A program made the translations under genes and the position numbers. A stretch of DNA of 64,000 nucleotides, from the NCBI GenBank assembly GCA_031841125.1, contig CM063106.1:15500001-15564000 (forward strand). The letters are read 5' to 3'. The notes under the pieces were generated by a model. The model saw only the letters and a program-made list of their open reading frames with translations, was not told the DNA's origin and searched no databases. This document shows, piece by piece, positions 11,481-22,447 of the stretch. Numbering within the stretch: the stretch's first letter is position 1; each line of letters opens with the position of its first letter. This DNA comes from Acanthococcus lagerstroemiae. Lineage: Eukaryota; Arthropoda; Insecta; Hemiptera; Eriococcidae.

Positions 11481-11778
11481 TGTGTCTCTGAACTTGTTCG
11501 TGTGGGGTTTCTTCTTAACAGCCCTTTGTATGTTTGGGTTGTTGTTCCTAGCCAGATTAATTTTGTTTATTAGATAGTGTATTTCCGTAATAGTATACTT
11601 GAATAGTTTTCATTTTTTTCTCTGTATTTTATACCTACCTATACTTCTGATTAATTCTGAAGTATTTGACTGTAGCTTTCTCATTTGCAATAAATGCTTA
11701 ATTTAAATGAAAAACAATTTTATTAATAATGTGAGCATGAGGTGAGTGGAATTATGATTATAGTATGAGCTGTATGTG

Positions 11779-14731
11779 GAAGCTTAAAAACAAAAATGAT
11801 GCAAACAAGAAAGCAGCAAATAATCTAGATCTGATATACTTCAATTGCCAAGCTCTGGCCAACGAAGATAGGTTAGTGGAGTTAGAATATGCCTTCAGTG
11901 AGGTCAACTTTGGAATCATGGGTCTAGCCGAGGTTAAATGAAATAATGAAAAATTGATTCAACGGAAGAATGGTTACATTTTCCAATCTTTCGGGGCAAC
12001 TCGGGGATACAGGGGGGGGGTTATGTACACAAGAAATAGGCAAAACAAAAAACTGAATTTAAACGAATTACAGAAAAAAATAGCAATATTTCAAATCTAT
12101 GCACCAACCCTGTCGGCAGACCAAGAAGAAATAAAAGAATTCTATACATATTGGAAAATATCCTCTTATCTGAAAGTGAGCAAATCAATATAGTCATGGG
12201 TGACTTCAGTGCCAAGGTAGGCAACGAACAAGAAATGGGAAACTCTGTAGGCCCAGCTGCAACTGGACCAACAAACAAAAATGGTATCAAACTAGTTAAA
12301 TTTGCAATGAAAAATAACTTTAAAATAGCAAACACATTTTTTACAAAAGATTCAGTAGAAAAGGACGTGGGAATCGCCCGACCGCCGTACCAGACACGAG
12401 ATTAATCATGAGTTAATTACTAATATGAAAATGTTTGCGAACGTTGGAGCAATGACCACGTTCCAGTTCTCGTCGGACCATTGGCCTGTACGATGCAAAA
12501 TCAAGTTGAGTCGACCTGCCTTTTCCTCTCCGAAATTAGTAGACACTTCGAGAGTGAATAATACTGGTAACCTATGGATCCCAGTACACAGGAGGCGTGA
12601 AGTTGAGCAAACGGTCAGAGAAAATTAAAATTTCAGGATAACTAGATATAACTACTTAGAAATATCAATCAATCTGGTTCTTAAAAAATTAGGAATTGAC
12701 AAGAAACAAATAAAAACAGACGACAAATTGAGCCTTAGCACCAAACAATTAATTCAGAAGCGAACAGAAATCAAACAAAAAATCAATCTTGTGGTAAGAG
12801 AATAAATCGAACTAACAGAATTAAAGAAATTGATAAAAAATAAAAACCAGGGAGGATATTGCCCGATTCGAACATGAAATTGTGGAAAATATTATTGAAA
12901 GTACGTGGTCTATCAAACAACCGTACCGAGCCCTATCTCAAGGAAAATGCCTCTTTCCAAAAATTAAAAACAAACGAGGGGGTGGGGCAATCAGTGACAG
13001 CGAAGAAATAGCCAAACTAGCCACGGAATTCTACCGGTAGTTAAACTCAGATAAGAGACCGAAAGAGGGCAAACCAGACAGATGGCAGGAGGATGTGTAC
13101 AACAAGGAAGATATTACCCCCATAAGCCCCACTGAAATAGAACAAACCCTCAATAGATTAAAACCAGGTCGGGCCCCAGGGCCAGATGGGATTGAAAACG
13201 AAATCTTAAAAACATCTAGGAAAATCTTTGCAGAACCATTGGCTAAACTATTCAACTAGGTGCTCTTCTCGGGTCTTCCCCTAAGACAATGGTGTGATTC
13301 AGAGATCATCTTATTCCACAAGAAAGGAACCCGAGCAGAGATCAATAACTATCGCCCGATCAGTCTGTCCTCGAATTTTTGGAAAAGGTTTCTGAAAATT
13401 TTTGAAAAATCGTATCTACAAGATTTTAAATTACCAACAGTCAGTGGAGCAGGTAGGATTCCGAAAAAACATTAATACAATCGACCATATTCAACAGTCA
13501 GTCAACTCTTGGAAAAACCAGCGAATTCAACACCAATTTGGCAATTATGTTTATAGATTTTAATAAACCTTTCGACTCCCTCTTTCATGACAAAATTTGG
13601 CTTACGTTAGCCCAGCAAGGGGTTCCGGAAAAGATTATCAAAATTCTAAAAAATATATATGAAAACTGAAACGCCCAAATTAAACTGGATAAAGAAAGCG
13701 AGTGGTTTAGGGTTGAACGCGGATTAAAACAAGGGGATCCACTCTCTCCAAACATTTTTAATGCAGTCTTAGAGCATGTTTTTCGGCAAATTAACTGGCA
13801 GGGAAGGGAAATCAAAATGAAAATTGGAGACCAAAATTTATTCCACTATAAATATTTGAATAACCTTAGATTTGTTGACGATACCACGATTATAGCAAAG
13901 AATGGGGACGAACTTAGCATCATGGCGAAGGACCTGAGGAGAGAGAGTGCGAAAGTTGGTTTGACAATTAACCAGGATAAAATAAAAATCTTAACATACA
14001 TCAAACATCTTGACGGAATCAAAACTGATAACATAAAAATAGAAGAGGTTACGGAACACAAGTATTTGGGACAGATTTTATCAACGAAAAATAAAACAGG
14101 AAAAAAAACTAAAAATTCGTAGAGCGAATGCCTGGAAAGCATTTTGAGCACAGAAAAACACACTGAAGAGTAAAATGAAATTGAACACTAAAATAAGAAT
14201 TTGGGAAAACACTATCCGCCCTGTCCTGACCTACGGGGCCCAAACGTGGGCCTCCATCAGAAAACAGGAAAGGAAAATTAACACGACCCAAAACTCAATG
14301 TTGAGGAGCATTCTCCGAGTGAAACTAAGAGATCATATAAAAATAGAGGAAAACTTAACAGGACTCTAAAGCCAAAAACATCCGGGTTGCCATCAAACAG
14401 CTAAAATGGAAGTAAGCTGGCCATGTTGTAAGAGATTCGGGACTTAAATGCAACAAGATTCTGACAACATGGATCCCGGACCTAGGCAAGAGGGAAATAG
14501 GCAGACCGGTTAAGAGATGGTCTGACGAACTGGTGCAAGGCGTGGGGCCCCAATGGATGTACCTCGTCAGAGATAGGGACAAATGGAGGGAAGTGACGGC
14601 GAGCTATACCCAGAAATGGGTAGCCGAAGGAGGAGTTAGCGAGAGGTGAGTTCGCCTACCTAGTGTAAAAAAACCTTGGTATTTTCTAATTTGGCTAAGC
14701 TCAATAAATAAAATAAAATAATAACATGAAA
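11779..14731 (+). mobile_element. RTE/CR1-like LINE with endonuclease and RT, decayed, 14-bp TSD
   Basis: This is a non-LTR retrotransposon of 2953 bp. The order is an AP-type endonuclease (LDLIYFNCQAL, then MGLAEVK, FQIYAPT and NIVMGDF at 11830-12205), then reverse transcriptase. RT parts are GRAPGPDGIE (~13180), NNYRPISLSS (~13350), RGLKQGDPLSPN (~13715-13750), the catalytic box as FVDD (~13870), a LTYGAQTW thumb motif (~14230) and a tail REIGRPVKRWSDEL (~14490). Many stops and frameshifts show it is inactive. It ends in an AATAAA-type microsatellite. ATGAGCTGTATGTG lies immediately before (11765-11778) and after (14732-14745), a perfect target duplication. Uninserted copies of the target are at 27528-27541 (two changes) and 33251-33264. 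Confidence 0.9.
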
Positions 14732-15089
14732 ATGAGCTGTATGTGAGTACAGGGTGAGCGGATTGTGATTAAATGTGTATGGTATGTCAGTATAGTGTGA
14801 GAGGGGATGTGAGTAATCTGTTACTACCCGTCTGCAAAAATGCGGCAAAAAATTGCATTGACAAAAGTTGCTAATTCTGGTATTAAAAAGTATTTAAGCT
14901 GGCAATTCTTCGACCGCTTCGACCAATCAGAACACAGCACTACTAAGTTACCAAACAATTACCTGTTCAGGAAATTTTTAAATTGCCTGAGAGGCAATAC
15001 TATCCAGATGGGTATAGTGTGAGTGAAGCTATGATTGAAAGGTGAGTATTATGTGAGCGCTTTGTGAGTGTTTTTTACAGTGACCATAG

Positions 15090-15218
15090 GCGCAAATAGG
15101 GGAAGCATAGCCCCACACCCCCAACACTGGAAAATTACTAAAGAAAATGATGAAGGGGTGGGTTTGCTTCATATTAATGGGGCATAAGACCCCCTCCAGT
15201 TCTGAGCCCTATTTGCGC
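15090..15218. mobile_element. Small MITE, TIR GCGCAAATAGGG
   Basis: GCGCAAATAGGG at 15090-15101 is exactly inverted at 15207-15218. The segment is missing from the corresponding place in the repeat copies near 27720 and 33400, which supports insertion into this copy. Confidence 0.6.
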
Positions 15219-15955
15219 TCGAACTTGTCAATCGAGTAGGGCTTCTATTAGCGTCAAACAAGCTAAAGAATATTTTTCATTTTTTTCTTTGTAGAATTTC
15301 CATGAAAATTTTCTATTTGTGACGATCGCGGTGGGGGATTACCCACCGAATTTCCCGTTCAGACCGGTTTCTGTCGCTGATTGATTCTATGATTGATTAA
15401 TCGCTGATTAAAATTCAGCGAGTAGGAATTTATAATTCTTCAAGTTTGTATATTATTCGAAATATAGGATCAGTAAAACGGGCTCGTTACAAATAAGTCA
15501 TATTTATTTCCACATTACATGGGGTAGTCATTTCAATAAAACATAAATTAAATACATGATAGTTATGCACTTAATAAGTATTTACGGATTTTAGTAGATA
15601 GAGATGTTCTGAAATAAGCCAATTTGAGCCAAATGTTAAATTTACTTAGTTGTCTAAAGGTTTTCCATATCCTTGAATAACTACAAAAGTTTTTTTCAAC
15701 ACATATTTTAAACAAGCGAAAGTCATTCTCTCATCTGTTCTCTACGTCGCCCTTTTAAGTGAATGGTCGACCACAAACTGAGAACGAGAAAATCTTTTTT
15801 CAGTAGTATGGACCATGATAGGTGTTTGCAAGTACCACTTATGATAGAATAATTGATTACATATTGAAGAAAACGAATGGTTTCTCACTATATTGTGAAC
15901 CATAATAATATGTTTTCAAGTTATTTTCGGAGTTCCAGGTGCGTAAGAACCCCCT

Positions 15956-16278
15956 AGTTACCCGCGGAAAATTTACCTTTGTAACCTTTTGATTACCCGG
16001 AGAAAAAAAAAGGGTTTCCGAAGGTAACTGACGCTTAACTACAAGGCTACATGGGTAACTAAAAGGTTACCAGTTATCCACCGCGTAAACCACGTTCTGA
16101 TTAGCTCTTCCATAAGCTGTTATTCAGCTAATCATCACGTTTCGTTTACATAGTGGGTAACTGGTGATCCTATAGTTACCCATGTACAACTGTAATTAAC
16201 CGTCAGTTACGCTCGAAAACCCTTCAGGTATCCGGGTAATCGATGGGTCATAAAAGGGTGAATGTTCCGCGGGTAACT
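15956..16278. mobile_element. MITE, TIR AGTTACCCGCGGAA, copy 1
   Basis: A perfect 14-bp inverted repeat, AGTTACCCGCGGAA (15956-15969 and 16265-16278), encloses sequence dense in GGTAAC/GTTACC words. It splits a run of decayed zinc fingers (15660-15945 versus 16290-16720), so it inserted into an older and longer finger array. The same insertion is present at 28587-28911, so it pre-dates the segmental duplication. Confidence 0.75.
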
Positions 16279-16289
16279 GGCCGGTTTTT

Positions 16290-16720
16290 TCGCAACGGGT
16301 GAATGATTGACCGCATACTGAACAAGGGGAAGTCTTCTCGTTATTGTGAACCTAGAAATGAATTTTCAAGTGTCTTTTTTGAGTGAATAATTGACCGCAT
16401 ATTGAGCAAGAGAGATGTTTCTCGCTATTATGAACCATGATGTGTCTTTTCAAGTGGCTTTTATTAGGTTACAATCGACCACATATAGAGCAAGATCTCG
16501 TATTATTAATCACCATGATGTGCAAGTTCAAGTTACCTATCGACCCCATATTAAGCGAGAAAGAATATGTGTTATCAAGTTACTTTTATAAGTGAATAAT
16601 CAACCGCATATTGAGCAAGAAGAGGGCTTTTTATTATGATGAATAATGATAACTGTATTCATATTAGGTTTTTTTTTTAATTTTTAATTTTTTTTTTTTT
16701 TGAGAATATTCGACTGCATA
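16290..16720 (-). pseudogene. Decayed C2H2 fingers downstream of zinc-finger gene 1
   Basis: Past the stop codon of the gene, the minus strand still shows finger-sized periodic relics such as CSVCGQSFT, KRHLKIHF and VHNNEK, with stops and frameshifts. More relics (SFSRAQ, DHSLKR, ERMTFACLIC) lie beyond the MITE at 15660-15945. The ancestral array was therefore longer than the present open frame. Parallel relics follow the other two copies. Confidence 0.7.
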
Positions 16721-17755
16721 TTAAGCACGATTAATGTTTCTCAGATTATGAAAATTGATAATATGTATTTTCAAGGTATATTTACTAGTGAATGATCGAC
16801 GACATACTGAGCAAGAGAAAGGCTTCTTCTTATTATGAACCCTGCCATGTATTTTCAAGTGAATTTTTTGAGTGAATGATCGACTGCATACTGAACAAGC
16901 AAAAGGCTTCTCCTTATTATGAATCATACCATGTCTTTTTAAGTCATATTTTTTAGTGAATGATCGACTGCATACTGAACAAGCAAAAGGCTTCTCCTTA
17001 TTATGAACCATGCCATGTCTTTTCAAGTCATATTTTTTAGTGAATGATCGACTGCATACTGAACAAGCAAAAGGCTTCTCCTTATTATGAATCATGCCAT
17101 GTCTTTTGAAGTCATATTTTCGAGTGAACGATTGACTGCATACTGAACAAGCAAAAGGTTTTTCATTATTATGAGTTCGCTCATGTATTTTCAAATGAAT
17201 TTTTTGAGTGAATGAACGACTGCATACGGAACAAGCAAAAAGCTTCTCAATATTATGAGCCTTGATATGTCTATTTAAGTTACCTTTTGTAGAGAATGAC
17301 CGATTGCACATAGGACAAGCAAAAGGGTTCTCACTATCATGAGCCAGGATATGTTTTTCAAAGCAGGTTCTGTAAATGAATGACCGACTGCATATATGAC
17401 AAAGAAAATGCCCTCCATCACGGGTCATGCTCTCTGTTTTTGAGACATTATCTTCAGCAAATGACGAACGGGAAGAACATAAAACACCTTCTTCGTTGTT
17501 TGACGTTCTGTTGTGCTTTTTCGGGTGCTTGGCGGATTGACTGCTAATCGCGCTTGAGTCTGTTTCTCCATTACAAGTTGTAACAAATCTGGTATAGTTA
17601 AGTTTACTAGTGGATACCTCATTCATAGCTGTATCACAAAATTCACCAATCGGTTGAGTTCGTTCGTTGTAGTTAGTTTGATAAGGGCTTCCACCTGTGA
17701 TGAGATTGTTGTCGAGAAAAACTGGGCTTTGTTGTTGATAGTTCATTACAGAATC
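16721..17755 (-). CDS. C2H2 zinc-finger protein, copy 1 (8 fingers), last exon
   Basis: A probable nuclear DNA-binding protein. About 345 codons are open. The exon begins after a good acceptor (TCTTGCAG|GATTCTGTA) and the first in-frame ATG is at 17746, giving about 341 residues; translation may start in an upstream exon I cannot identify. The amino half is serine- and asparagine-rich with a conserved MNYQQQSP opening and no KRAB, BTB or ZAD domain. The carboxy half has eight C2H2 fingers (CxxC, 12 residues, HxxxH; the last is HxxxxH) joined by HNKEKPFAC linkers. Fingers 5 and 6 differ by one residue in the segment I compared, a sign of recent finger duplication. Copies lie at 25618-26691 and 29447-30310. 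Confidence 0.85.
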   Translation of the reverse strand, partial: DSVMNYQQQSPVFLDNNLITGGSPYQTNYNERTQPIGEFCDTAMNEVSTSKLNYTRFVTTCNGETDSSAISSQSAKHPKKHNRTSNNEEGVLCSSRSSFAEDNVSKTESMTRDGGHFLCHICSRSFIYRTCFEKHILAHDSENPFACPMCNRSFSTKGNLNRHIKAHNIEKLFACSVCSRSFTQKIHLKIHERTHNNEKPFACSVCSQSFTRKYDFKRHGMIHNKEKPFACSVCSRSFTKKYDLKRHGMVHNKEKPFACSVCSRSFTKKYDLKRHGMIHNKEKPFACSVCSRSFTQKIHLKIHGRVHNKKKPFSCSVCRRSFTSKYTLKIHIINFHNLRNINRA

Positions 17756-18866
17756 CTGCAAGAGACACGAGATTCTGTGAATTATATATTCATGGTAATG
17801 TTGGTTGGTATAATGTACCTATAAGCGGTATACCTATTAGGTAGACAACTATATGGTTGAAAAAGCTGCCAAGGCAGAACCAGCATCTTATGTGATTAAC
17901 AGCTCCTTGATTATTCTCCTAGTAAGTGCAGGGTGCGTACCGAAATTGTGACGATGGAGTATTCTACACAGTTTTGACAGCTGTTAGAAAATCTATAGTT
18001 TTTGGTTGGAAATTGTGACACGGTCGGCTGTTTTAACGATCCCAGTTCATTAGTATGGTAAGCGGAATAGTTTTATTTAGGCATAGTAGTAAGCAAAATA
18101 TGAATCATTCCGAGGAAAAGTATAGGTTTTACCCACCCTTCTTTTGGCAGGTTTGTTTCAGCCCGATTCTTTCTGTCTGATATAGGTACATACCTATATA
18201 TTGCTTCAAAATAAAAGTAACTTGTATATGCTTTAGGTACGTGATACAGGTTGCTTCGGAAGCAAGTATCCAATTATTCTCGATTCGACTTAAAATTATA
18301 ATTACCCGCTGGATCGAGGGAAGGGGAGTGTACAAAAGCTCATTGAAATAAATGTTATTGACAGAAAAGTTTTGTTGATCCCCAATTTTTCTAAATGGTT
18401 CCTTACTTTTGTTAAAAATTACAAGAATAACAATTAATATTTCCAATTCTACCGCAAATGTCATTTTTCAACAGCTCCCCACAAGTCTCATTCAACTATA
18501 TTTCAGACCTGAGTCAAATTCATCATCTTGTAGATGGTATAAGGTAAGGAAAAATTTGGCTGTATCAAAGGGCCCTCTATCCCTTTTCGGTCTTCCCCAG
18601 AGTAATAACCAAATCGTCCTCGCCCGACTCTTCCCACTAGTATGACCTTAGTTCGGCTTCTTTTCATTTTCTAATCCCCTCGATCCTAAGAATCTCTTAC
18701 CATCCTCAGGTCTGCTGCTTTTTTCCCTCAAGTAGCTGTTTACAGTGCCCTCCTCAAGACTCATTTAAGAGTTTCCAGAACAGAGTTTTTGTTTCACCAT
18801 GCTGTTGTGCTTTTTCATGTACTTGAAGGATTGACTGATAATCGTATACTTGAGTCATGTTCTCCA
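17756..18866. other. Intron or spacer of the zinc-finger cluster
   Basis: No coding region is supported. The stretch is nearly identical to 30311-31387. Small open frames within it are copied too but carry no recognisable domain. Confidence 0.5.
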
Positions 18867-19052
18867 TTAAAAAATGTAACATATCAAGTAATAGTCAAGG
18901 TTACTAATGGATACCTCATTGCGAGCTGTACCATAGGATTCACCTACCGTTTCCGTTCGTCCGTCGTAATTAGTTCGACATGGGCTTCCATTTCTGATAA
19001 GATTGTTGTCGAGAAGAACTGGACTTTGTTGCCGATAGTTCATTGTTGGATC
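18867..19052 (-). pseudogene. Extra amino-terminal zinc-finger exon, copy a
   Basis: Minus strand: acceptor CTCTTGCAG|GATCCAACAATG, then a MNYRQQSPVLLDNNLI-like opening and VGESYGTARNEVS, which matches the start of the finger genes. It loses the frame before any finger. It is a cassette without the finger-coding part, either a decayed gene copy or an alternative 5' exon. The duplicate is at 31388-31573. Confidence 0.65.
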
Positions 19053-20040
19053 CTGCAAGAGTCAAAATGATTCTGTGAATTTTTATTCTCATGTTAAATT
19101 CGGTTGGTATATACATATAGCGGACTGCCGCCAAGGCAGAAACAACATCTTTTGTAATTAACAACTCGTTGATTAATCTCGTAAGTAGGGCATGGTACGT
19201 ACTGAAACGGTGACGATGGAGCTTCCTCCAAAAGATTGGCAGTTCCCTAAGCTGTTGGAAAAATTTTAACTACTCCAAAGTTCCCTCTATCTCTTTCTGC
19301 TCTTCCCCAGAATGATAATCTGATGATTCTTTTCCGCCTCTTCCCGTTAGTATGACCCTAGTTCGTGTTACTTTCATTTTTTACCCCCTCGATCCTAAGA
19401 ATCCCTTACCATCTTCAGGTCTGCTATTTACTTACTTACTTTTTCCCTCAGGTAGCCGTTTCCAGTGGCTTTCCTTAAATCCCATTCAAGAGTTTCCAGA
19501 ACAGAGTTACCTAGTGATGCCGATTCATAGACATCAAGAAGTAAAGTTCCAATTATGTTACGACGTGCAATGTGCATCGCTACTTATTATTTTCTGTTGA
19601 TCAACTTATTTTATAACTGAGCGAACAATTTTTCTTACACGAATGGAAATAATTTTTCGTGTAGCCATCTCTTTTATGGTTTTTTACCTCTCCTTCGGGG
19701 AACTCATTTTTCAATTGTTGCGCAGGGCTATAGGTTATAGCTGCTAGAGCCAGTTTTCTAAGTAGTAGTCACTCGATTGCCATATATGGTGCCTGTCCCA
19801 CCGGTAAAGAAATGAATAGCTGTAACTAAAGGGGGATTCTGCGGGTCCATGTCGTGCAGGGTGGTAATTCCATCTTCGGCAGGCTTGGTGCCGATGATGG
19901 AAGCTAAAGGAGAATCCTCTCCTCTTGCTGGCAGTAGAGACGGAGGGGTGTTGTAAGACGAATGCGGCAACGCCATTAAATGCCGTCATCAGAATACCGA
20001 CTGCGTTAACACCCTGCAGACCACTAGCACACACGCATAA
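19053..20040. other. Duplicated spacer with no recognised gene
   Basis: Matches 31574-32590. A minus-strand open stretch (20034-19744) is copied at 32586-32296 with about four substitutions. I do not recognise it and the high identity does not test for selection. Confidence 0.4.
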
Positions 20041-20350
20041 CCTGGCCCGGGCAAAACTCCGTTTTGCGCGGGTGTAAGCGAGACTCCAGCGCCTCAGCCT
20101 ACTTGGAATGAGTGAGACGAGACTATCAAGGTACGGAAAAATTAATAGAGACCAATATGAACCTATTTACTCAAGTAGTGAAGAACACGAACGAGGAGTA
20201 GGAATACTGATGAAGACAGAACTCAGCCTAGCAATCGAAGAAACTATTTTCAGAAGTCTATCGCTTTCTTTGTACCATCTATATTTACGTATCTCGGAAC
20301 TTGTTCGTGCGGGGTTTCTTTTTACCAGTCCCTTGTTTGTTTAGGTTGGT
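20041..20350 (+). pseudogene. LINE endonuclease fragment
   Basis: Plus-strand reading LGMSETRLSRYGKINRDQYE followed by a GVGILMKTELSLAIEE-like stretch is the endonuclease of RTE-like LINEs. It is cut off soon after. The same piece occurs at 26692-27100 (longer, with IATWNVRTLYQAGKTENI upstream) and 32591-32896. Confidence 0.75.
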
Positions 20351-20452
20351 GTTCCTAGCCTGATTAATTTCTTTTTTTAGATAGTGTATTTACAGGGTTA
20401 TATACTTCAGTAGTTTTCATTTTCTATTTGTTTTTGCATTTTATACCTACTT

Positions 20453-20527
20453 GGTGTGGTGGGACGTATGGCGATGCACGCATGCCAAAGTGGCCCCTGA
20501 GACACCGCACCCCCGGCCACAGGAACT
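20453..20527 (-). mobile_element. R1-clade LINE 3'-UTR fragment, truncated copy
   Basis: GGTGTGGTGGGACGTATGGC and the following bases are the reverse complement of the R1-type LINE 3' end at 48080-48175. The left target copy ATTTTATACCTACTT is at 20438-20452. The right part is lost: the sequence jumps to DNA that matches 34900 onward, so a later recombination removed it. Confidence 0.7.
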
Positions 20528-21019
20528 TTACACAAGTATAGTAAACAAACGAAGGGTCAGTCTTTGCAGTTTCTTTTCTGCTCGCCCCTGTCTGTATACT
20601 GCTTTAAAATAAAGGTACGGAAGTTAGCCTATTATGGGGTATTCGCTTAATATGGGGTACGATAATATATCAGCCGTAGCGCTACCTATTTGGAGAAAAA
20701 TTGTTAACTGTCCTACAGTATGTTTGCCTTTTCTGTATTTTTTAAAGCTAATTTCAATGAAAAACAGATATTTTTTGTTGTTTGGAGTCTGATGAATTTT
20801 ATCTTCATTTCAAATTCAGCTAGTCTACATATACTTATCGCAGGACTTAGCCGATTAGGGGGTATCTGCCTAATATGGAGTACGGTAAGTGTCAGTCCAA
20901 TGGAAAATGTAGGTTTTCCCGTCCTTTCCGTTACAGTTTTGCTTCCGCTCGCTCCTGTCGTTATATTTCTTCAAAATAAAGGTACGGGACTTATCCTACT
21001 GTGAGGTATCTGGGTAATT
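20528..21019. other. Zinc-finger cluster spacer, rearranged
   Basis: 20530-20880 matches 34900-35265, and 20885-21019 matches 35990-36122. The amino-terminal exon that lies between those segments at 35375-35638 is absent here. This is a deletion or recombination derivative of that region. Confidence 0.65.
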
Positions 21020-22320
21020 TGAAATACGAACTTGGTAATTTTGCTGGTAAGTCGGTTAAACTTTGCAAATTTGAGATATAACGTCGTGATATGTCGAAAC
21101 TTAAGAATCAGAACGAAGAAACTTCGCAAAGTCACGGCCGGAAGCGTAAACTAGCGCAACATGCGAGGACAACTACTATTGTCTCGCTAACTAATGGAGA
21201 GGCCGCGTGACTTACCGTGACCGAATCGCGCAATGTTACGCGGAGGGTAAGCGCAACATACCGTGAAATACGAACTTGGTAATTTCGCAGGTAAGTCGGT
21301 TAAACTTTGCAAAGTTGAGATATAACGGCGTGATTTGTCGGAACTTAAGAATCAAAACGAAGAAATTTCGCTAGCGCACTAAGGAGACGCCATGTCTCGC
21401 TAACTAATGGAGAGGCCGCGTGACTTACCGTAACCGAATCGCGCAAAGTAACGCGCCCGGGAAGCGTAACATACCGTGAAATACGAACTTGGTAATTTCG
21501 CAGGTAAGTCGGTTAAACTTTGCAAAGTTGAGATATAACGGCGTGATTTGTCGGAACTTAAGAATCAAAACGAAGAAATTTCGCAAAGTCACGTGCAAAG
21601 GAAGCGTAACTTAGCGCAACATGCGAGGGACAACTACCTATGTCTCGCTAACTAATGGAGAGGCCGCGTGACTTACCGTAACCGAATCGCGCAAAGTAAC
21701 GCGCCCGGGAAGCGTAACATACCGTGAAATACGAACTTGGTAATTTCGCAGGTAAGTCGGTTAAACTTTGCAAAGTTGAGATATAACGGCGTGATTTGTC
21801 GGAACTTAAGAATCAAAACGAAGAAATTTCGCAAAGTCACGTGCAAAGGAAGCGTAACTTAGCGCAACATGCGAGGGACAACTACCTATGTCTCGCTAAC
21901 TAATGGAGAGGCCGCGTGACTTACCGTGACCGAATCGCGCAATGTTACGCGGAGGGTAAGCGCAACATACCGTGAAATACGAACTTGGTAATTTCGCAGG
22001 TAAGTCGGTTAAACTTTGCAAAGTTGAGATATAACGTCGTGATATGTCGAAACTTAAGAATCAGAACGAAGAAACTTCGCAAAGTCACGCGCCCGGGAAG
22101 CGTAACCTAGCGCAACATGCGAGGGACAACTACCTATGTCTCGCTAACTAATGGAGAGGCCGCGTGACTTACCGTGACCGAATCGCGCAAAGTTACGCGG
22201 AGGGTAAGCGCAACATACCGTGAAATACGAACTTGGTAATTTCGCAGGTAAGTCGGTTAAACTTTGCAAAGTTGAGATATAACGGCGTGACCTGTCGAAA
22301 CTTAAGAATCAAAACTAGGA
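21020..22320. repeat. Tandem satellite, about 248-bp unit, 5.4 copies
   Basis: Units begin with TGAAATACGAACTTGGTAAT at 21020, 21264, 21478, 21725, 21973 and 22221 (the last partial). Lengths are 244, 214, 247, 248 and 248 bp. The 214-bp unit has an internal deletion. Neighbouring units are very similar and fall into two subtypes, one with GTTACGCGGAGGG and one with GTAACGCGCCCGG. Each unit carries AATTTCGCAG/GTAAGT on the plus strand and TCACG/GTAAGT on the minus strand, both matching a 5' splice site. The array begins exactly where the zinc-finger spacer homology stops (after GGGTAATT). Confidence 0.95.
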
Positions 22321-22356
22321 ATCTAAACTCGCTTATATATTAGTAAGGATTTTAAG

Positions 22357-22401
22357 TTTTATTTCTCGCTAACTTTCGCGGCACCTCGGCGAGAAATAAA
22401 A
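22357..22401. repeat. Hairpin between satellite and gene
   Basis: TTTTATTTCTCGC at 22357-22369 pairs exactly with 22389-22401, giving a 13-bp stem. It lies just past the poly(A) signal of the minus-strand gene. Confidence 0.6.
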
Positions 22402-22427
22402 TCCGCGAGACATAAATCTTACCATTT

Positions 22428-22433
22428 TTTATT
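22428..22433 (-). terminator. Poly(A) signal of the multi-exon gene
   Basis: AATAAA on the minus strand, 15 bases past the TGA stop at 22448-22450. Its position supports that stop as the true end of the gene. Confidence 0.6.
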
Positions 22434-22447
22434 TTGTTTTTCAAACC

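Larger units (their letters stand above)
11481..15245. repeat. Composite TGTGAG-rich repeat, copy 1 (interrupted by LINE and MITE)
   Basis: This family starts near GAACTTGTTCGTG, passes through a TTTGCAATAAA stretch and then TGTGAGTG-rich sequence, and ends at TTGTCAATCG. Copies lie at 11481-15245, 27113-27858 and 32845-33465, with a truncated start at 20288-20450. This copy has a LINE inserted (11779-14731) and a small MITE (15090-15218). It lacks the R1-type insertion carried by the other copies; the uninterrupted target sequence is at 11626-11640. Confidence 0.7.
15246..20437. repeat. Segmental duplication, unit 1 (zinc-finger block)
   Basis: About 5.2 kb that matches 27859-32989 almost base for base in the same orientation. 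The order is the same: decayed fingers, GTTACC MITE, finger gene, long spacer, extra amino-terminal exon, LINE endonuclease piece. A third, shorter copy of its middle covers 25195-26691. By eye the two long units differ by a few percent at most, so the duplication is recent relative to the other debris. Confidence 0.85.

Noticed and set aside
17755..17761. Apparent start codon MQDSVMN of zinc-finger copy 1
   Set aside because: The first triplet is TTG within the splice acceptor CTCTTGCAG; the first real ATG is at 17746 and translation may begin in an upstream exon.
19744..20034. Minus-strand open frame conserved at 32296-32586
   Set aside because: It lies in a recent segmental duplication, so its conservation proves nothing; no domain is recognisable.
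21020..22320. CRISPR-like array
   Set aside because: Units are about 248 bp and nearly identical throughout; there are no short repeats with unique spacers, and the setting is eukaryotic.
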